64,000 nucleotides of DNA, taken from NCBI GenBank assembly GCA_046593925.1, contig JBKJQN010000055.1, positions 1 through 64,000 on the forward strand. The letters are read 5' to 3'. The position numbers and the translations under genes are program-made. This document shows, in pieces, positions 18,332-27,734 of the stretch (the stretch's first letter is position 1; every line of letters begins with the position of its first letter). The notes below the pieces were generated by a model. That model searched no databases and was not told the DNA's origin. It worked only from the letters and a program-made list of their open reading frames with translations. This DNA comes from JAYVYM01 sp046593925 (GTDB taxonomy: Bacteria > Actinomycetota > Actinomycetes > Mycobacteriales > SCTD01).

Positions 18332-18469
18332 AGCGCCTCCCGAGCAACCTCGACCGCCTTCTTTAAGGTCGCGACGTGCGCAAGATTCTCGCAATCAACC
18401 GCGAGGATGCTCATCGCGTGGTGCGCGCGGTGCACGAGCTCAACGTGGGCTGACCACCGCGGCGACCGC

Positions 18470-18718
18470 GTCGAGCTGACGGACATGACCGAAGGTGAAC
18501 GTGCGCCCGCGGGACCGACCCCAGTCGGCTGGTACGGGACAGCGAGGCCGCGGTCGGATAGCGGCGCCTTCGCTCCACCCGCGTTCGGCAGGGTCAGGTG
18601 CGCGCCAACCAGAGCGGCCAGACCGCAGTGCTGGGCGAGCGCGACGACCGGCACCGACCCGTCGCACGACACCAGGTTCGGGTCATCGAACACCGCCGAC
18701 TCGACGTGGCAGCCTCGC
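18470..18718 (-). mobile_element. IS1380-family transposase remnant
   Basis: On the minus strand AVFDDPNLVSCDGSVPVVALAQHCGL and LVGAHLTLPNAGGA match the N-terminal region of IS1380-type transposases. After a deletion and frame change, RTFTFGHVRQLDAVAA from the same family follows at about 18470-18495. No terminal inverted repeats or rest of the transposase are present. Around it, 18332-18469 and 18719-18847 show no gene. Confidence 0.7.
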
Positions 18719-18847
18719 ACCCCACGGATGCCCTTCTTTGCGGTTGGACAGGTCCCCTGACAAGACCCATCCTCCCTGTTCAGGGGAGTATTCGTGCGTC
18801 ACCACCCGCGCCTACCGGCATCAATCGACGGTGCATCCAGGCTGAGC

Positions 18848-19324
18848 TCAGACGTCGCCGGGCGGCGTACCCGCCTGCCGGCGCAGCGCTGCGAGGACCG
18901 CGTCGACGGCCGCCGACGGCTCGCTGCGGCCGGCGCGGTGCGCGACGGTGAGGACGCGGGCTCCGGCGTCCAGCGCACCGCGGTGCACAAGCGCCTGCGG
19001 GTGCTCGAACTGACTCAGCGCGAGTTCCGGGACAAGCGCGGCGCCCAGGCCCGCGCCGACGAGCGAGAGGGCCGCGGAGAACTCCAAGCACTCATGCGCC
19101 ACATCACCTCGTGCGCGTCCGGAGCTCGCCGTGAGCCTGTCGAGGGCTGCCCGCGCGGCGCTGTCGGGTGGCCCTGCGACCCAAGGTCCGGCGAGGACGT
19201 CCCCGTCGGACCGACCCGCCCATACCTCGGGAACGACGATCCGATACTCGTCGCGCATCAGGGGTCTACTGGTCATGCTCGTCGCGATAAGGTCGCGCCC
19301 CGCTCGACCCTCACTCCGGGCCAT
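18848..19324 (-). pseudogene. LysR-type regulator, effector-binding domain only
   Basis: This 158-residue open frame matches the second half of a LysR substrate-binding domain: ECLEFSAALSLVGAGLGAALVPELAL and QALVHRGALDAGARVLTVAHRAG. The DNA-binding N-terminus and about half of the effector domain are missing. Upstream bases 19325-19540 contain no matching HTH. It is most likely a truncated, non-functional gene. Confidence 0.65.
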
Positions 19325-19544
19325 GGGGGAAGTTATGGGCCCGTCCGATGTCGGCTCATAGCCGCGGTTCGTGCGACTACCGCACGTTGCGGCGCGTCGA
19401 TGCCGCGGCTGACATGCGTCCGTATATGTCGCGATCTTGTGAGCAGCTCCGGGCGTACTGCAAGAGTGCGAAACAATCCCGGCGTCCCACCGGGCTGGCT
19501 CAGCAAGCGGGGCATCGGTGACGGCCGGGACGGAGCCCGACGCG

Positions 19545-19745
19545 GGCGGGGGGCGGCGCCACCTTGGTCGAGCCGGAACACGGGTGAGCGTCGGTCATCA
19601 AAGGCGGCGTACGCGGAGCCAGAGCTTCTCGTCCAGCGCCCGGACGAACACCGCGACCGCAGTGACGAACAGCACCAGGCCCTCCGACCGCAGCACGCGC
19701 AGGGGCGGGCCGGAGACGGCCGGCACGTCGACGGCACGGCGGCGG
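19545..19745 (-). pseudogene. Mosaic remnant: DUF4260 start joined to DUF4389 end
   Basis: Reading the minus strand downstream of the DUF2306 stop, PLRVLRSEGLVLFVTAVAVFV matches the first helix of DUF4260. After the junction near 19610, YAAFDD and VFRLDQGG match the C-terminal end of the DUF4389 protein at 23478-24224 (YAALMTDAYPPFRLDQGG). The piece looks like a recombination scar between duplicated segments of this operon. Confidence 0.55.
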
Positions 19746-20474
19746 TCACGTCAGCCGGGGAGTGGTGGTGGCCACGTCCGCCGGCGGCGACGGAGCGGGG
19801 ATGACGTCGCGGAGGTCGACGACCGCAGGGCTCTGGCGCCGTGCCGGCGGCGCGCGATGCCTCGAAGGGTGGATCATCAGCTCGGCGACGGCGAGGTTGA
19901 TCGCCCAACCGGAGCTCATCATGACATCGTGTCGGAGCACGCCGGCGCCGAACAGGCCCTCGCCGAAGCCGACGGTGAACGCCTGCGTGCCCGCTCCCAG
20001 CGCGAGCGCGTACGCACGCGCCATCCAGGCGCGATGCGCGGCGATGTTCCGGCGCCGCACGGCGGTGAAGCCGAGGACGACGCATCCGGCCATGCCGGCC
20101 GCGACGAGCAGGCGGACGCCGTACAGCAGCGCACCGGTGCCCTCCTTGCGGTCGTACAGCAGGGTCATCCACAGCGCGGAGATGGCGACCACCAGGCCGA
20201 GGGGCACGAGCACGCGACCGGTTCGGCGGTGCCAGCCCGGGTGCTGACGGCGGGTGCGCGCGGAGAACTGGAACGCGCCCAGCACGACGTACGTGATCGA
20301 CGCGACGACGTGCACGACGACCGGTATCGGGAAGGCGTCGAACCGGGCGTCCGGCTCGATGCCGTTGCCAGCGCCGAGCACTTGCAGGAGCCGGATGGTG
20401 CCCGCGCCCACCGGGATGAACGCGAGCGCCAGCAGCCCGGCAGGTACCCACCGGCCGGAGCGCCGGGGGTTCAT
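19746..20474 (-). CDS. DUF2306 multi-pass membrane protein
   Basis: This 242-residue protein has about six membrane segments. It begins with a positively charged N-terminus and shows the DUF2306 features FPIPVVVHVVASITYVVLGAFQF, HPGWHRRTGRVLVPLGL and HRAWMARAYALALGAGTQ. Function is unknown. The ATG overlaps the stop of the preceding 78-residue frame (ATGA). The C-terminal tail (VVDLRDVIPAPSPPAD) is nearly the same as that of the neighbouring MMPL protein and is encoded by a 72-bp repeat. Confidence 0.82.
   Translation of the reverse strand: MNPRRSGRWVPAGLLALAFIPVGAGTIRLLQVLGAGNGIEPDARFDAFPIPVVVHVVASITYVVLGAFQFSARTRRQHPGWHRRTGRVLVPLGLVVAISALWMTLLYDRKEGTGALLYGVRLLVAAGMAGCVVLGFTAVRRRNIAAHRAWMARAYALALGAGTQAFTVGFGEGLFGAGVLRHDVMMSSGWAINLAVAELMIHPSRHRAPPARRQSPAVVDLRDVIPAPSPPADVATTTPRLT
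19762..19833 (-). repeat. 72-bp direct repeat encoding a shared C-terminal tail, copy 1
   Basis: This is the end of the DUF2306 gene. It matches 20722-20793 with about eight mismatches and no gaps, 960 bp apart. Both copies encode V-V-[DN]-LRDVIPAPS and are read in the same frame. Confidence 0.85.
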
Positions 20475-20707
20475 CGGGGTGCCCCCGGGTGTTCCCGAGC
20501 CCGTTCGGCGGGGGTGCGCTCAGCCGTCATGACGCTGGCGAGCTCGTCGAGGCCGTGCTGGGAAGGCCTGGCCTCGTCGTGCGGCACGTGCAGCCTGCTC
20601 GTGCGATGACCGTGCAACCGCAGACGTGGTCCGGAGCCGGCGGCGGCAGGTTCGGACCGCAGGAGGCTCAGGAGCACCCCGGCGACGGTCGACGTGTCGG
20701 CGGTCAT
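20471..20707 (-). CDS. Short frame resembling a truncated DUF4260 start
   Basis: This 78-residue frame sits between the MMPL stop (one base gap) and the DUF2306 start (ATGA overlap). Its opening, with LLSLLRSEP, parallels the beginnings of the other two DUF4260 remnants, and then it diverges into low-complexity charged sequence. It is probably a decayed DUF4260 gene kept open by chance, but its coupling position means it could still be translated. Confidence 0.4.
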   Translation of the reverse strand: MTADTSTVAGVLLSLLRSEPAAAGSGPRLRLHGHRTSRLHVPHDEARPSQHGLDELASVMTAERTPAERAREHPGAPR

Positions 20708-20708
20708 G

Positions 20709-22889
20709 TCAGACCGGCGCGGTGGTGGTGGCCGCGTCCGCGGGCAGTGACGGCGCGGGGATGACGTCGCGGAGGTTGACGACCCCAGGGCTCGGCGGCG
20801 CCGGGAAAAGCCGGTCGAGCCAGGTCGGAGTCCACCAGTTCGCGGCGCCGAACAGCTTCATCAGCGCCGGCACGAGCAGAGCGCGGATGACGGTGGCGTC
20901 GAAGATGATCCCGGCGGCGATGCCGACCGCGAGCGACTTGATCTCGAAGCCCGGGCTGGAGGACAGCACCAGGAACGCGAACATGAGGATCAGCGCGCCG
21001 CTGGTGACGAGCTTGCCGGTGCGGGCGAGCCCGAGCTCGATGGCCCGGTCGGTGGAGCCGGTCTCGTCGTAGGCCTCCCGCATCCGCGAGAGCATGAAGA
21101 CCTCGTAGTCCATCGACAGGCCGAACAGGAACGCGAAGCTCATCAGCGGGACGTAGGCGGTGATCGAGCCGGTCTCCTCGACACCCCACAGCGACGAGCC
21201 GTGCCCCTGCTGGAACACGAGCACGACGATGCCGAAGGCGGCGCCGAGCGAGAACAAGTTGAGCACGACGGCCTTGACCGCCAGCACGACGGAGCGGAAC
21301 GCGCGGGTCAGCAGGACCAGGGTCAGCAGCAGGACCATCGCGAGCACCCAGGGGGCGCTGCTGTACAGGGCGTGCAGGAAGTCCTGGTCAACTGCGGCGA
21401 CTCCGGTCACCGTGCCGTCGGTCCCGACGAGGGCCGCGTCCGCGCGGTCGATGATGTCGCGGATGCCGGGGGCGCCGCCGTCGATGGCCGGGAACGCCTC
21501 GACGAACGAGGTTGCTCCTTGGTGCCAGGTGGCCGGTGCGGCTGCGCCGATGAGCCCATCGACGGTGCGGAGCCTGGCCGCGACCAGGTCGGCGTTCCCG
21601 CCGTTCTCGACGAGGACGTCGAGCGGCTTCATCACCCCGGGGCTGATGTGGGCGTCGGCGAGCATCTGGCGGCCGGCGATGGCGGTGCCGGTGCCCGGGA
21701 AGTGCGCGAGCTCGGCCTCGCCGGTCTTGAGCTGCGTGCCGATGCCGGCCAGCGTCACGACCAGCAGGAGGCCGACGCCGGCGACCGCGGCGGGACGGCG
21801 GAGCACGAAGCGCGCCCACCGCCCCCAGCCGCCGTCCTCGCCGTGCCCGGCGTCGATCAGCCGCCGGGGCATCACCCGGACCGCGTTGATGCGGTGTCCC
21901 AGGACGGCGAGCAGGGCCGGCAGCAGGGTGAGCGAGGCCAGCACGGACACGGCCGGGATGAGCATGCCGCCGATGCCCATGGAGCGGATCAGCGGCAGTG
22001 GCAGCGCGACCATCGCGAGCAGGCCGATGGCGACCGTGGACCCGGAGACGACGACCGAGCGGCCGGCGTGCGTCATCGTCTGTACCAGTGCGGTCTCGAC
22101 GTCTTCGCCCTGGCGCAGCTCATCGCGGAACCGGAAGATCATCACCAGCGCGTAGTCGATCGCCAGCCCGAGGCCGACAAGGGCGATGAGGAACTGCACG
22201 ATGATCGAGACGTTGGTGACGTACGTCAGCGCCCACACCAGTGTGAAGGTGTTGAGGATCGCGGCGATCGCAACGACGAGCGGCGCCAGCACCGCGGGCA
22301 GCGTGCCGAAGACGAACAGCAGGACCACCAGCGCGCCGATCCCGCCGACCACGGCCTCCAGCAGGACGCTGGAGCCACCGCCGCCGTCCTTGGTCGCCTC
22401 GTCGAGCGCGTCGCGCCCGGTCACCTCGACGGTCGTGCCGTCAGGCAGCCCGACGGCAGCGGCGGCGCGGAGGTCTTTCGCGCCGATAAGCACGTCGACG
22501 CCGGCCTTGCCGGCCGGGTAGATCATCTGGAACGCGGTGTGCCGGTCCTGCGAGACGTACACGAGGTTCTGCGTCGAGAAGTACGAGCTGGTGAACGCGC
22601 CGGGCATGAAGTTTGCCGCCCGCTGCATGCCCTGCTCGATGGCGGTGCTGGTCGTGGCGTCGCCGGTGGTCCGGAAGACCACGACGGCGGGGGTCCGGTC
22701 GCCGACGCCGAGCTTGTGCAGGCTGCGCTGGCTCGCCTCGTACGCCGGCTGGCCGGGGATGGCGGTCGCGGTGTACCACCGGTCCGCCGCCTGACCCGCG
22801 GCGAACACACCGAACAGGGTGAGGAACAGCCAGACACCCAGAACGAGCCAACGGCGTCGGACGATCAGGTGCGCGAGACGGGTCAACAT
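20709..22889 (-). CDS. MMPL/RND-family membrane transporter
   Basis: This 726-residue protein of the MMPL type has an N-terminal helix (RRRWLVLGVWLFLTLFGVFAAG), a periplasmic domain, and a first helix bundle with GLGLAIDYALVMIFRFRDEL. A second periplasmic domain and second bundle follow with FLFGLSMDYEVFMLSRMREAY. The two GxxxDY motifs are the proton-relay sites of the family. It would export lipids or hydrophobic compounds; the substrate is unknown. The last 25 residues (GVVNLRDVIPAPSLPAD) repeat in the DUF2306 protein. GGAG lies near the ATG at 22889. Confidence 0.9.
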   Translation of the reverse strand: MLTRLAHLIVRRRWLVLGVWLFLTLFGVFAAGQAADRWYTATAIPGQPAYEASQRSLHKLGVGDRTPAVVVFRTTGDATTSTAIEQGMQRAANFMPGAFTSSYFSTQNLVYVSQDRHTAFQMIYPAGKAGVDVLIGAKDLRAAAAVGLPDGTTVEVTGRDALDEATKDGGGGSSVLLEAVVGGIGALVVLLFVFGTLPAVLAPLVVAIAAILNTFTLVWALTYVTNVSIIVQFLIALVGLGLAIDYALVMIFRFRDELRQGEDVETALVQTMTHAGRSVVVSGSTVAIGLLAMVALPLPLIRSMGIGGMLIPAVSVLASLTLLPALLAVLGHRINAVRVMPRRLIDAGHGEDGGWGRWARFVLRRPAAVAGVGLLLVVTLAGIGTQLKTGEAELAHFPGTGTAIAGRQMLADAHISPGVMKPLDVLVENGGNADLVAARLRTVDGLIGAAAPATWHQGATSFVEAFPAIDGGAPGIRDIIDRADAALVGTDGTVTGVAAVDQDFLHALYSSAPWVLAMVLLLTLVLLTRAFRSVVLAVKAVVLNLFSLGAAFGIVVLVFQQGHGSSLWGVEETGSITAYVPLMSFAFLFGLSMDYEVFMLSRMREAYDETGSTDRAIELGLARTGKLVTSGALILMFAFLVLSSSPGFEIKSLAVGIAAGIIFDATVIRALLVPALMKLFGAANWWTPTWLDRLFPAPPSPGVVNLRDVIPAPSLPADAATTTAPV
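20722..20793 (-). repeat. 72-bp direct repeat encoding a shared C-terminal tail, copy 2
   Basis: This is the end of the MMPL gene and the partner of 19762-19833. Confidence 0.85.
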
Positions 22890-23026
22890 GAGGTTCTCCT
22901 GATGGCAAGCACAGCCGGGTCGTGGTGCATGGCGAGCCGGGTATGTGCGGGAACGCTGCCCTGCGGGTGCGAGGCGCGGCGGTGCTGAGTCGGGCGGCGC
23001 GGGTCAGCTGCGCCATGCCTGAACGA

Positions 23027-23467
23027 CTACCGGGTAGCGGGGGTTGGCTCATGACCGGTGCGTCCGAGGCAGCTGTCCCGGAAGTCGGTGTCGTACTGGA
23101 GTCCGTCGCCCAGGGCGCGGTCCATGCCGATGTGCGCGAGCCAGACCAGCGCGGTCCCGCTGCCCGAGCGGCTCCGCCCACGGTCGCCAGCAGGCCGGGC
23201 ACGGCTGGTGCCGGGTAGGAGTGGGCGACTTTGTGGCGCCGATCGGTGTCCGGTGCGACTTTGCGTAGCCGGCCACAACCAGGTCAGGGACGAACAGCAG
23301 CAGCGGCACCAGCCTCCAGGACTCGTCGAGTCCGCTGGCATAGCCGGCAGGGGCAGCGAGAAGCAGGACCAGACCTTCGCAGCGGAAGATGCGGAGCGGC
23401 AGGCCCGACACGGCTGGGGCCCGCACCTGTGCGTTCGGGGCGTCGTCGTCGGTGCGGGGCTCGTCAT
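23027..23467 (-). pseudogene. DUF4260 membrane protein gene, frameshifted and shortened
   Basis: The start lies just after the DUF4389 gene. The middle segment (GLPLRIFRCEGLVLLLAAPAGY, LLLFVPDLVVAGYA) lies in another frame. The end (LVWLAHIGMDRALGDGLQYDTDF) returns to the first frame. All three are DUF4260 features. The middle of the domain (GYxxGxxxGAxxYNxxHTY) is missing. Two compensating frameshifts and a deletion make this a pseudogene. Confidence 0.65.
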
Positions 23468-23477
23468 GAGTGCCACG

Positions 23478-24224
23478 TCAGGCGAGGGTGGCCGCTGGAG
23501 TCTGGAGAACCTGGGGGCCGTTCGGCTGCGTCGTGAGCGGCTCGGCTACCGCGTCGGGGTCGGTGCCGCCCTGGTCGAGGCGGAACGGCGGGTAGGCGTC
23601 CGTCATCAACGCCGCGTACGCGGTCACCCGCAACGCCCAGCGGTCCATCCCGACGATCAGGCGGTAGAGCGAGTCCGGATAGCGGCCCGTGAACAGCAGC
23701 GTGACGGCCGCGATGAGCACAAGCAGGCCGACCAGGCCGCCGGCGCTCCAGCCGGCGTCAGCAGCGCTAGGGTTATGGGTGCCCAGCCAGAGACCTCCGC
23801 CGACCATGACGCTGAGGACGAGATAGTGCGGCAGGGCAAGCAGCCACCACTTCACCAGGACCAGACCCCGGGACAGCCGCTCCGGGTACGTCACCTCGAG
23901 GTGGGCCGGGTAGTCCGGGACGTCGGCGAGGGTGAAGGGCGGGTACCTGTCGGTGCCCAAGGCCCCGTACGAGTAGAAGTGCACCCGCCAGGTCCAGCGC
24001 ATCACCCCGACGTTGAAATCGAACAACGACCGCGGATAGCGCCCGGTGAACAAGATCGCGAAAAACGCGATGACGCTCACGCCCACGAAGGCGAACCAGA
24101 AGAAGAACAACACGATGTAGTGCGGGAGGACAAGCACCCACTTCACCAGCCAGAGCCAGCGGGAGATCGACGGGTCCAGGGACGCGTCGACGTGCACCGG
24201 GTAGGGGGTGTGGCTGGCGTTCAC
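23478..24224 (-). CDS. DUF4389 membrane protein
   Basis: This 248-residue protein contains two tandem DUF4389 units. Each has a WLVKWxLxLPHY-type entry, hydrophobic helices and an LFTGRYP(R/D)SL exit (ILFTGRYPRSLFDFNVGVMRW and LLFTGRYPDSLYRLIVGMDRW), followed by Y-P-P-F motifs. Function is unknown. GTG 24224 has AGGAG six bases upstream and overlaps the preceding stop (GTGA), so it is coupled to the 114-residue gene. A copy of its last codons is found at about 19550-19610. Confidence 0.85.
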   Translation of the reverse strand: MNASHTPYPVHVDASLDPSISRWLWLVKWVLVLPHYIVLFFFWFAFVGVSVIAFFAILFTGRYPRSLFDFNVGVMRWTWRVHFYSYGALGTDRYPPFTLADVPDYPAHLEVTYPERLSRGLVLVKWWLLALPHYLVLSVMVGGGLWLGTHNPSAADAGWSAGGLVGLLVLIAAVTLLFTGRYPDSLYRLIVGMDRWALRVTAYAALMTDAYPPFRLDQGGTDPDAVAEPLTTQPNGPQVLQTPAATLA

Positions 24225-24565
24225 GGCGCGCTCCTGGTGTGAGGGGTGGGAGAGGGGTTGCTGACGGGAGCCGTCTGTCGGGTGTCGCTGGCGGCAGGGC
24301 TGCGGCGCTGTTCGGCGGCGGGAGCCAACCCGGCACCGGTGCCCGTCTGCGTGACCGACAGCAGCGGCAGTCCGAGGTCGCCAACGGCTTGCAGCAGCCC
24401 GTGCAGCGCGGCCTGGTCGACGACGTTCACGGCGATGACCGTCGTGCCGTCGCCCGCCCAGGTGAGGGTGCAGCCGTCGAACCAGGCGGCCCAACGCGCC
24501 TCCAGTCGCCCCTGGACGCGGATCTCGTACGGTCCGGGACTGTGGCTCGCCCGCACCTCGTTCAC
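24221..24565 (-). CDS. Small conserved actinobacterial protein of unknown function
   Basis: This 114-residue soluble protein has YEIRVQGRLEARWAAWFDGCTLT, then GTTVIAVNVVDQAALHGLLQAVGDLGLPLLSVTQ, a pattern I recognise from small uncharacterised actinobacterial proteins. The C-terminal 40 residues are Pro/Ser/Thr-rich and probably disordered. It heads the minus-strand operon and is coupled to the DUF4389 gene by GTGA. Confidence 0.75.
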   Translation of the reverse strand: MNEVRASHSPGPYEIRVQGRLEARWAAWFDGCTLTWAGDGTTVIAVNVVDQAALHGLLQAVGDLGLPLLSVTQTGTGAGLAPAAEQRRSPAASDTRQTAPVSNPSPTPHTRSAP

Positions 24566-24726
24566 CCCGCCTCCACGCTGTCCGCTATCGGAGCTGTCGC
24601 CGACGATGTGCTTCGCCGGTGCGCGAAAGCTAGGAGCGTGGTTGGTGAGGGGGCATCACCAACCTTGGTGATCTGCCTTGGTGATCTGCATGGGAAACCG
24701 GCTGGGCGCCGGCGCGCGGGCTCAAC

Positions 24727-27549
24727 TCAGCGGTGGGTTGGCAGCAGCTCGAGTTCATGTCCACGGCGAACTGCGGCACGCCGGCTGTTCACGCCGAGCT
24801 TGGCGTAGATGTTCTTGGTGTGCGTACGCACGGTGTTCACCGACACCACGAGTTGGCGGGCGATGTCAGGTCCGTCCAGGTCGGACACGAGCAGCCGCAG
24901 GACGACCAGCTCACGGTCGCTCAAGGACTCCACCGGGTCCGTTCGGGCCGGTGGAGTCCCGGAGCCCTGGTTGACCGCGGCAAGCAGCCGGGCGGGGTAG
25001 TCCTCCGCGGTGCCCGACCTCTCGAGCGCCCTCAGCAGCGCGGCCATCGGGGCACCGTGCTCGGCGAAGATACGCACATAGCCTTCCGGTTCGGCGAGCG
25101 TGACGGCCTGCTGCAGGGTGGCGACGGCCCGCGTCAGGTCCCCGCGCTTCTGAGCGGTCAGCGTCAGCAGGACGAGGATCTCGAGAACGCTTCCGCACCT
25201 GCCCCCTCCCTGCGCTGCGCGCAGCAACCGCTCCAGGAACTGGTCTAGCTCGTGTGCCGACTGCGCGGCGCCGGACCCGAGGCGGGCCAGCAGGAGCCGG
25301 GCCAACGTCAGGTGCTCGAACTCGCGCAGGTAGGACAGCTCGTCATCGACGGCCAGCTCTCGGCTGCGCGCCCACGCGAGCGCTTCCTGCGTACGGCCAT
25401 GTCGGATCCACACCCGCGCGGTGAGCGCGGCGACGGGCCGAACGTCCGGCGAGTAGTCGGTGTCGTATAGGCGCTCGGCGTCGGCGAGCAGCGCCAGGGC
25501 GCCGATCGGGTCGCTGTCGGCCTCCCGGACGAAGCTCGCGACGACCCGCCAGCGGTAGCGGTTCTGCGGCAGGGCGGCGTGCTCGCCCAGCGCCTCAGCC
25601 GCGCTCAGGTGCTGCACGGCTGCGGCCAGCTGGTTCCGCTCGACGAGCAGGCTGGCAATGCCCACGTGCATGTCCGCTGTCCCCCGCGGCACCCGGGGCG
25701 CCTCGTCGGCAGCCTGCAGCGCTCGCTCGTACGCGCCGCATGCCTGACTCAGCCGGCCCTGGGCCGTCTCGAGGTCGGCGAGCGCGATGGTGCACCCGAG
25801 CGTGTCCGGCAGATGCCCCGCCCGGTTCAGACTGGCCAGCGCCTGCGCGTACAGCTCGCACGCGGGGCCCAGCTCGCCGATCTCCCAGTGCGCGAGGCCG
25901 AGCAGCGCGGCTGCTCCACCGCGCTCGAGGTCGTCGTCCTCGGCGGCGAGGTCCAGCGCGAGACGCGCATGCCGCATCGTGCCGGCGACGTCGCCGTGGA
26001 TCCGCGCCAGGCCGGCCCGGTACATGGCCACCGCGCCAGGCAGCGTGCGCAGCTGGCGATCCTGGGCCGCATCTGTCGTCGCGCTCGCTCCCGAACGTAT
26101 CCCGGCCAGCCACTGCTCCACATGCTGCAGGTGCACCTCGACGCCCTCGACCTCGGCGTGTGCCATCAGCGCTCCGGCATAACCCAGGCTCAGCGCCGGG
26201 CTGGCCCGCACCAGCTCGTCGGGGAGCGCCCCGAGCCACCGGCGCAACGACACCTCCTGCCGGTCGCGCCGCACGGCCGGCAGCGCACGCTCTACCAGCA
26301 CGGCCGCTCGAGCGAAGTGTCCGCCCGCCATCGCGTGGTCGATCGCCTCAGCCGGGTCGCCCTGCTGGTCGTACCACTCACTGGCCCGCAGGTGGAGCTC
26401 GCCGACCCGGTCGGGGTGTTCGTCCATCAGGTGGGCCTGCAGCACGTCGGCGAACAGATGGTGGTAGCGGTACCAGCGGCGCTGATCGTCGAGCGCGACG
26501 ACGAACAGGTTCTTGCGGTCGAGCTCCTCAAGCGTCGCCTTGCCGCCGTCCCGGCCGGTGACGGCGTCGCACAAGGGTCCTGTCAGGCGACTGAGCAGTG
26601 ACGTCTCCAGCAGGAAGCTCCGCAGCTGGGCCGGCTGGCGCTGCAGCACCTCCTGGGCGAGGTAGTCGACGATGTACCGGTCGTCGCCGGAGAAGCCGGC
26701 GATGAAGTCCGCGACGTCGTCGCGTCCCTGCATGGACAGCGCAGCCATCTGCAGCGCGGCGATCCAACCCTCCGTGCGTCCGTCAAGCGCCTCCACGTCG
26801 CGCTGCGTCAGGCTCAGCCCCATGGTGTCGCACAGGTATGAGGACGCCTCCTCGGGCGTGAAGCGCAGGTCGGCCGCCCGCACCTCGACGAGCTCACCCC
26901 GAGCACGCAACCGCGCCAGCGGCAGCGCCGGGTCCACCCGGGTCGCGAGAACGACGTGGACGTTCCCGGGGAGGTGGTCCAGGAAGAACACCATCTGCTC
27001 GTGTACGTCGAGCGCGTCGATGACGTGGTAGTCGTCGAGCACCAGGACGAGGTCGTGGAGGTCCTGAAGGTCGTTGAGCAGACGCCCGAGACCGGCGTGC
27101 ACGGAGGACTGCAGCAGTGCGAGCGCCGCGGTGCCGACGTTCGTTGACGCCGCGTGCAGCGCCGCCACGACATAGCACCAGAACGACGCCGGGTCGTTGT
27201 CCCGCTGGTCCAGCGACAACCAGGCGAGGGCTCGTCCTTCAGCCGACCCGCTGGACAACCACTCCGCGAGCAACGTGGTCTTACCGAAGCCGGCTGGGGC
27301 GGACACCAGCGCCAGCGTGCAGTCCCACGAACGGTTCAGGCGCGCGCTCAACCTGGGCCGCGGCACCGTGGGTCGCCGCAGCCGCGGCGGACGCAGCTTG
27401 GTCTGGAGCAGATCGCTCGGCACCGCCACCCCCGCCCAACTAGCTGAGTCGGTCGACGGGATCGGCAGCCGACGCCCTACGACGTCCGTGCGCTGAGCCG
27501 TTGTGGGCGGCGCGACGATGGCTGCTTCGTCGAGGTTGGACCCGACCAT
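24727..27549 (-). CDS. MalT-type LuxR-family transcriptional regulator (large ATP-binding)
   Basis: This protein has about 940 residues. The N-terminal STAND-type NTPase has PSDLLQTKLRPPRLRRPTV, Walker A in SAPAGFGKTTLLAEWL, and LVLVLDDYHVI as Walker B. Central TPR-like helices span roughly residues 400-850. The LuxR helix-turn-helix is at the C-terminus (LSDRELVVLRLL, NTVRTHTKNIYAKLGVNSRRAAV). ATG 27549 is used; GTG 27423, next to the conserved PSDLL, is equally plausible. It probably senses a small ligand and activates transcription. It points away from the AraC/VOC genes and toward the membrane operon, with 160 bases between. Confidence 0.88.
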   Translation of the reverse strand: MVGSNLDEAAIVAPPTTAQRTDVVGRRLPIPSTDSASWAGVAVPSDLLQTKLRPPRLRRPTVPRPRLSARLNRSWDCTLALVSAPAGFGKTTLLAEWLSSGSAEGRALAWLSLDQRDNDPASFWCYVVAALHAASTNVGTAALALLQSSVHAGLGRLLNDLQDLHDLVLVLDDYHVIDALDVHEQMVFFLDHLPGNVHVVLATRVDPALPLARLRARGELVEVRAADLRFTPEEASSYLCDTMGLSLTQRDVEALDGRTEGWIAALQMAALSMQGRDDVADFIAGFSGDDRYIVDYLAQEVLQRQPAQLRSFLLETSLLSRLTGPLCDAVTGRDGGKATLEELDRKNLFVVALDDQRRWYRYHHLFADVLQAHLMDEHPDRVGELHLRASEWYDQQGDPAEAIDHAMAGGHFARAAVLVERALPAVRRDRQEVSLRRWLGALPDELVRASPALSLGYAGALMAHAEVEGVEVHLQHVEQWLAGIRSGASATTDAAQDRQLRTLPGAVAMYRAGLARIHGDVAGTMRHARLALDLAAEDDDLERGGAAALLGLAHWEIGELGPACELYAQALASLNRAGHLPDTLGCTIALADLETAQGRLSQACGAYERALQAADEAPRVPRGTADMHVGIASLLVERNQLAAAVQHLSAAEALGEHAALPQNRYRWRVVASFVREADSDPIGALALLADAERLYDTDYSPDVRPVAALTARVWIRHGRTQEALAWARSRELAVDDELSYLREFEHLTLARLLLARLGSGAAQSAHELDQFLERLLRAAQGGGRCGSVLEILVLLTLTAQKRGDLTRAVATLQQAVTLAEPEGYVRIFAEHGAPMAALLRALERSGTAEDYPARLLAAVNQGSGTPPARTDPVESLSDRELVVLRLLVSDLDGPDIARQLVVSVNTVRTHTKNIYAKLGVNSRRAAVRRGHELELLPTHR

Positions 27550-27734
27550 CGAAGGACAGCCCCTGATCCTCGTCCTCGTTCGAGCTGGCGTCCATACTGA
27601 TTCGAGCCCGGTCTGCCTGAGCGACTGCGGGTGCGGCGACATAGCCGGACATCGCCCCGCCGGCCTCGTCTCCCAGGACTTCCCGGCACGGGCGGGTGCA
27701 GGCCGGGGGACCCAGCGCAGCGGCACGGCTTGAC

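Noticed and set aside
21201..22988. 595-codon plus-strand frame opposite the MMPL gene
   Set aside because: It is a shadow frame rich in Gly/Asp/Gln/His, with no domain; the minus strand encodes a clear MMPL protein.
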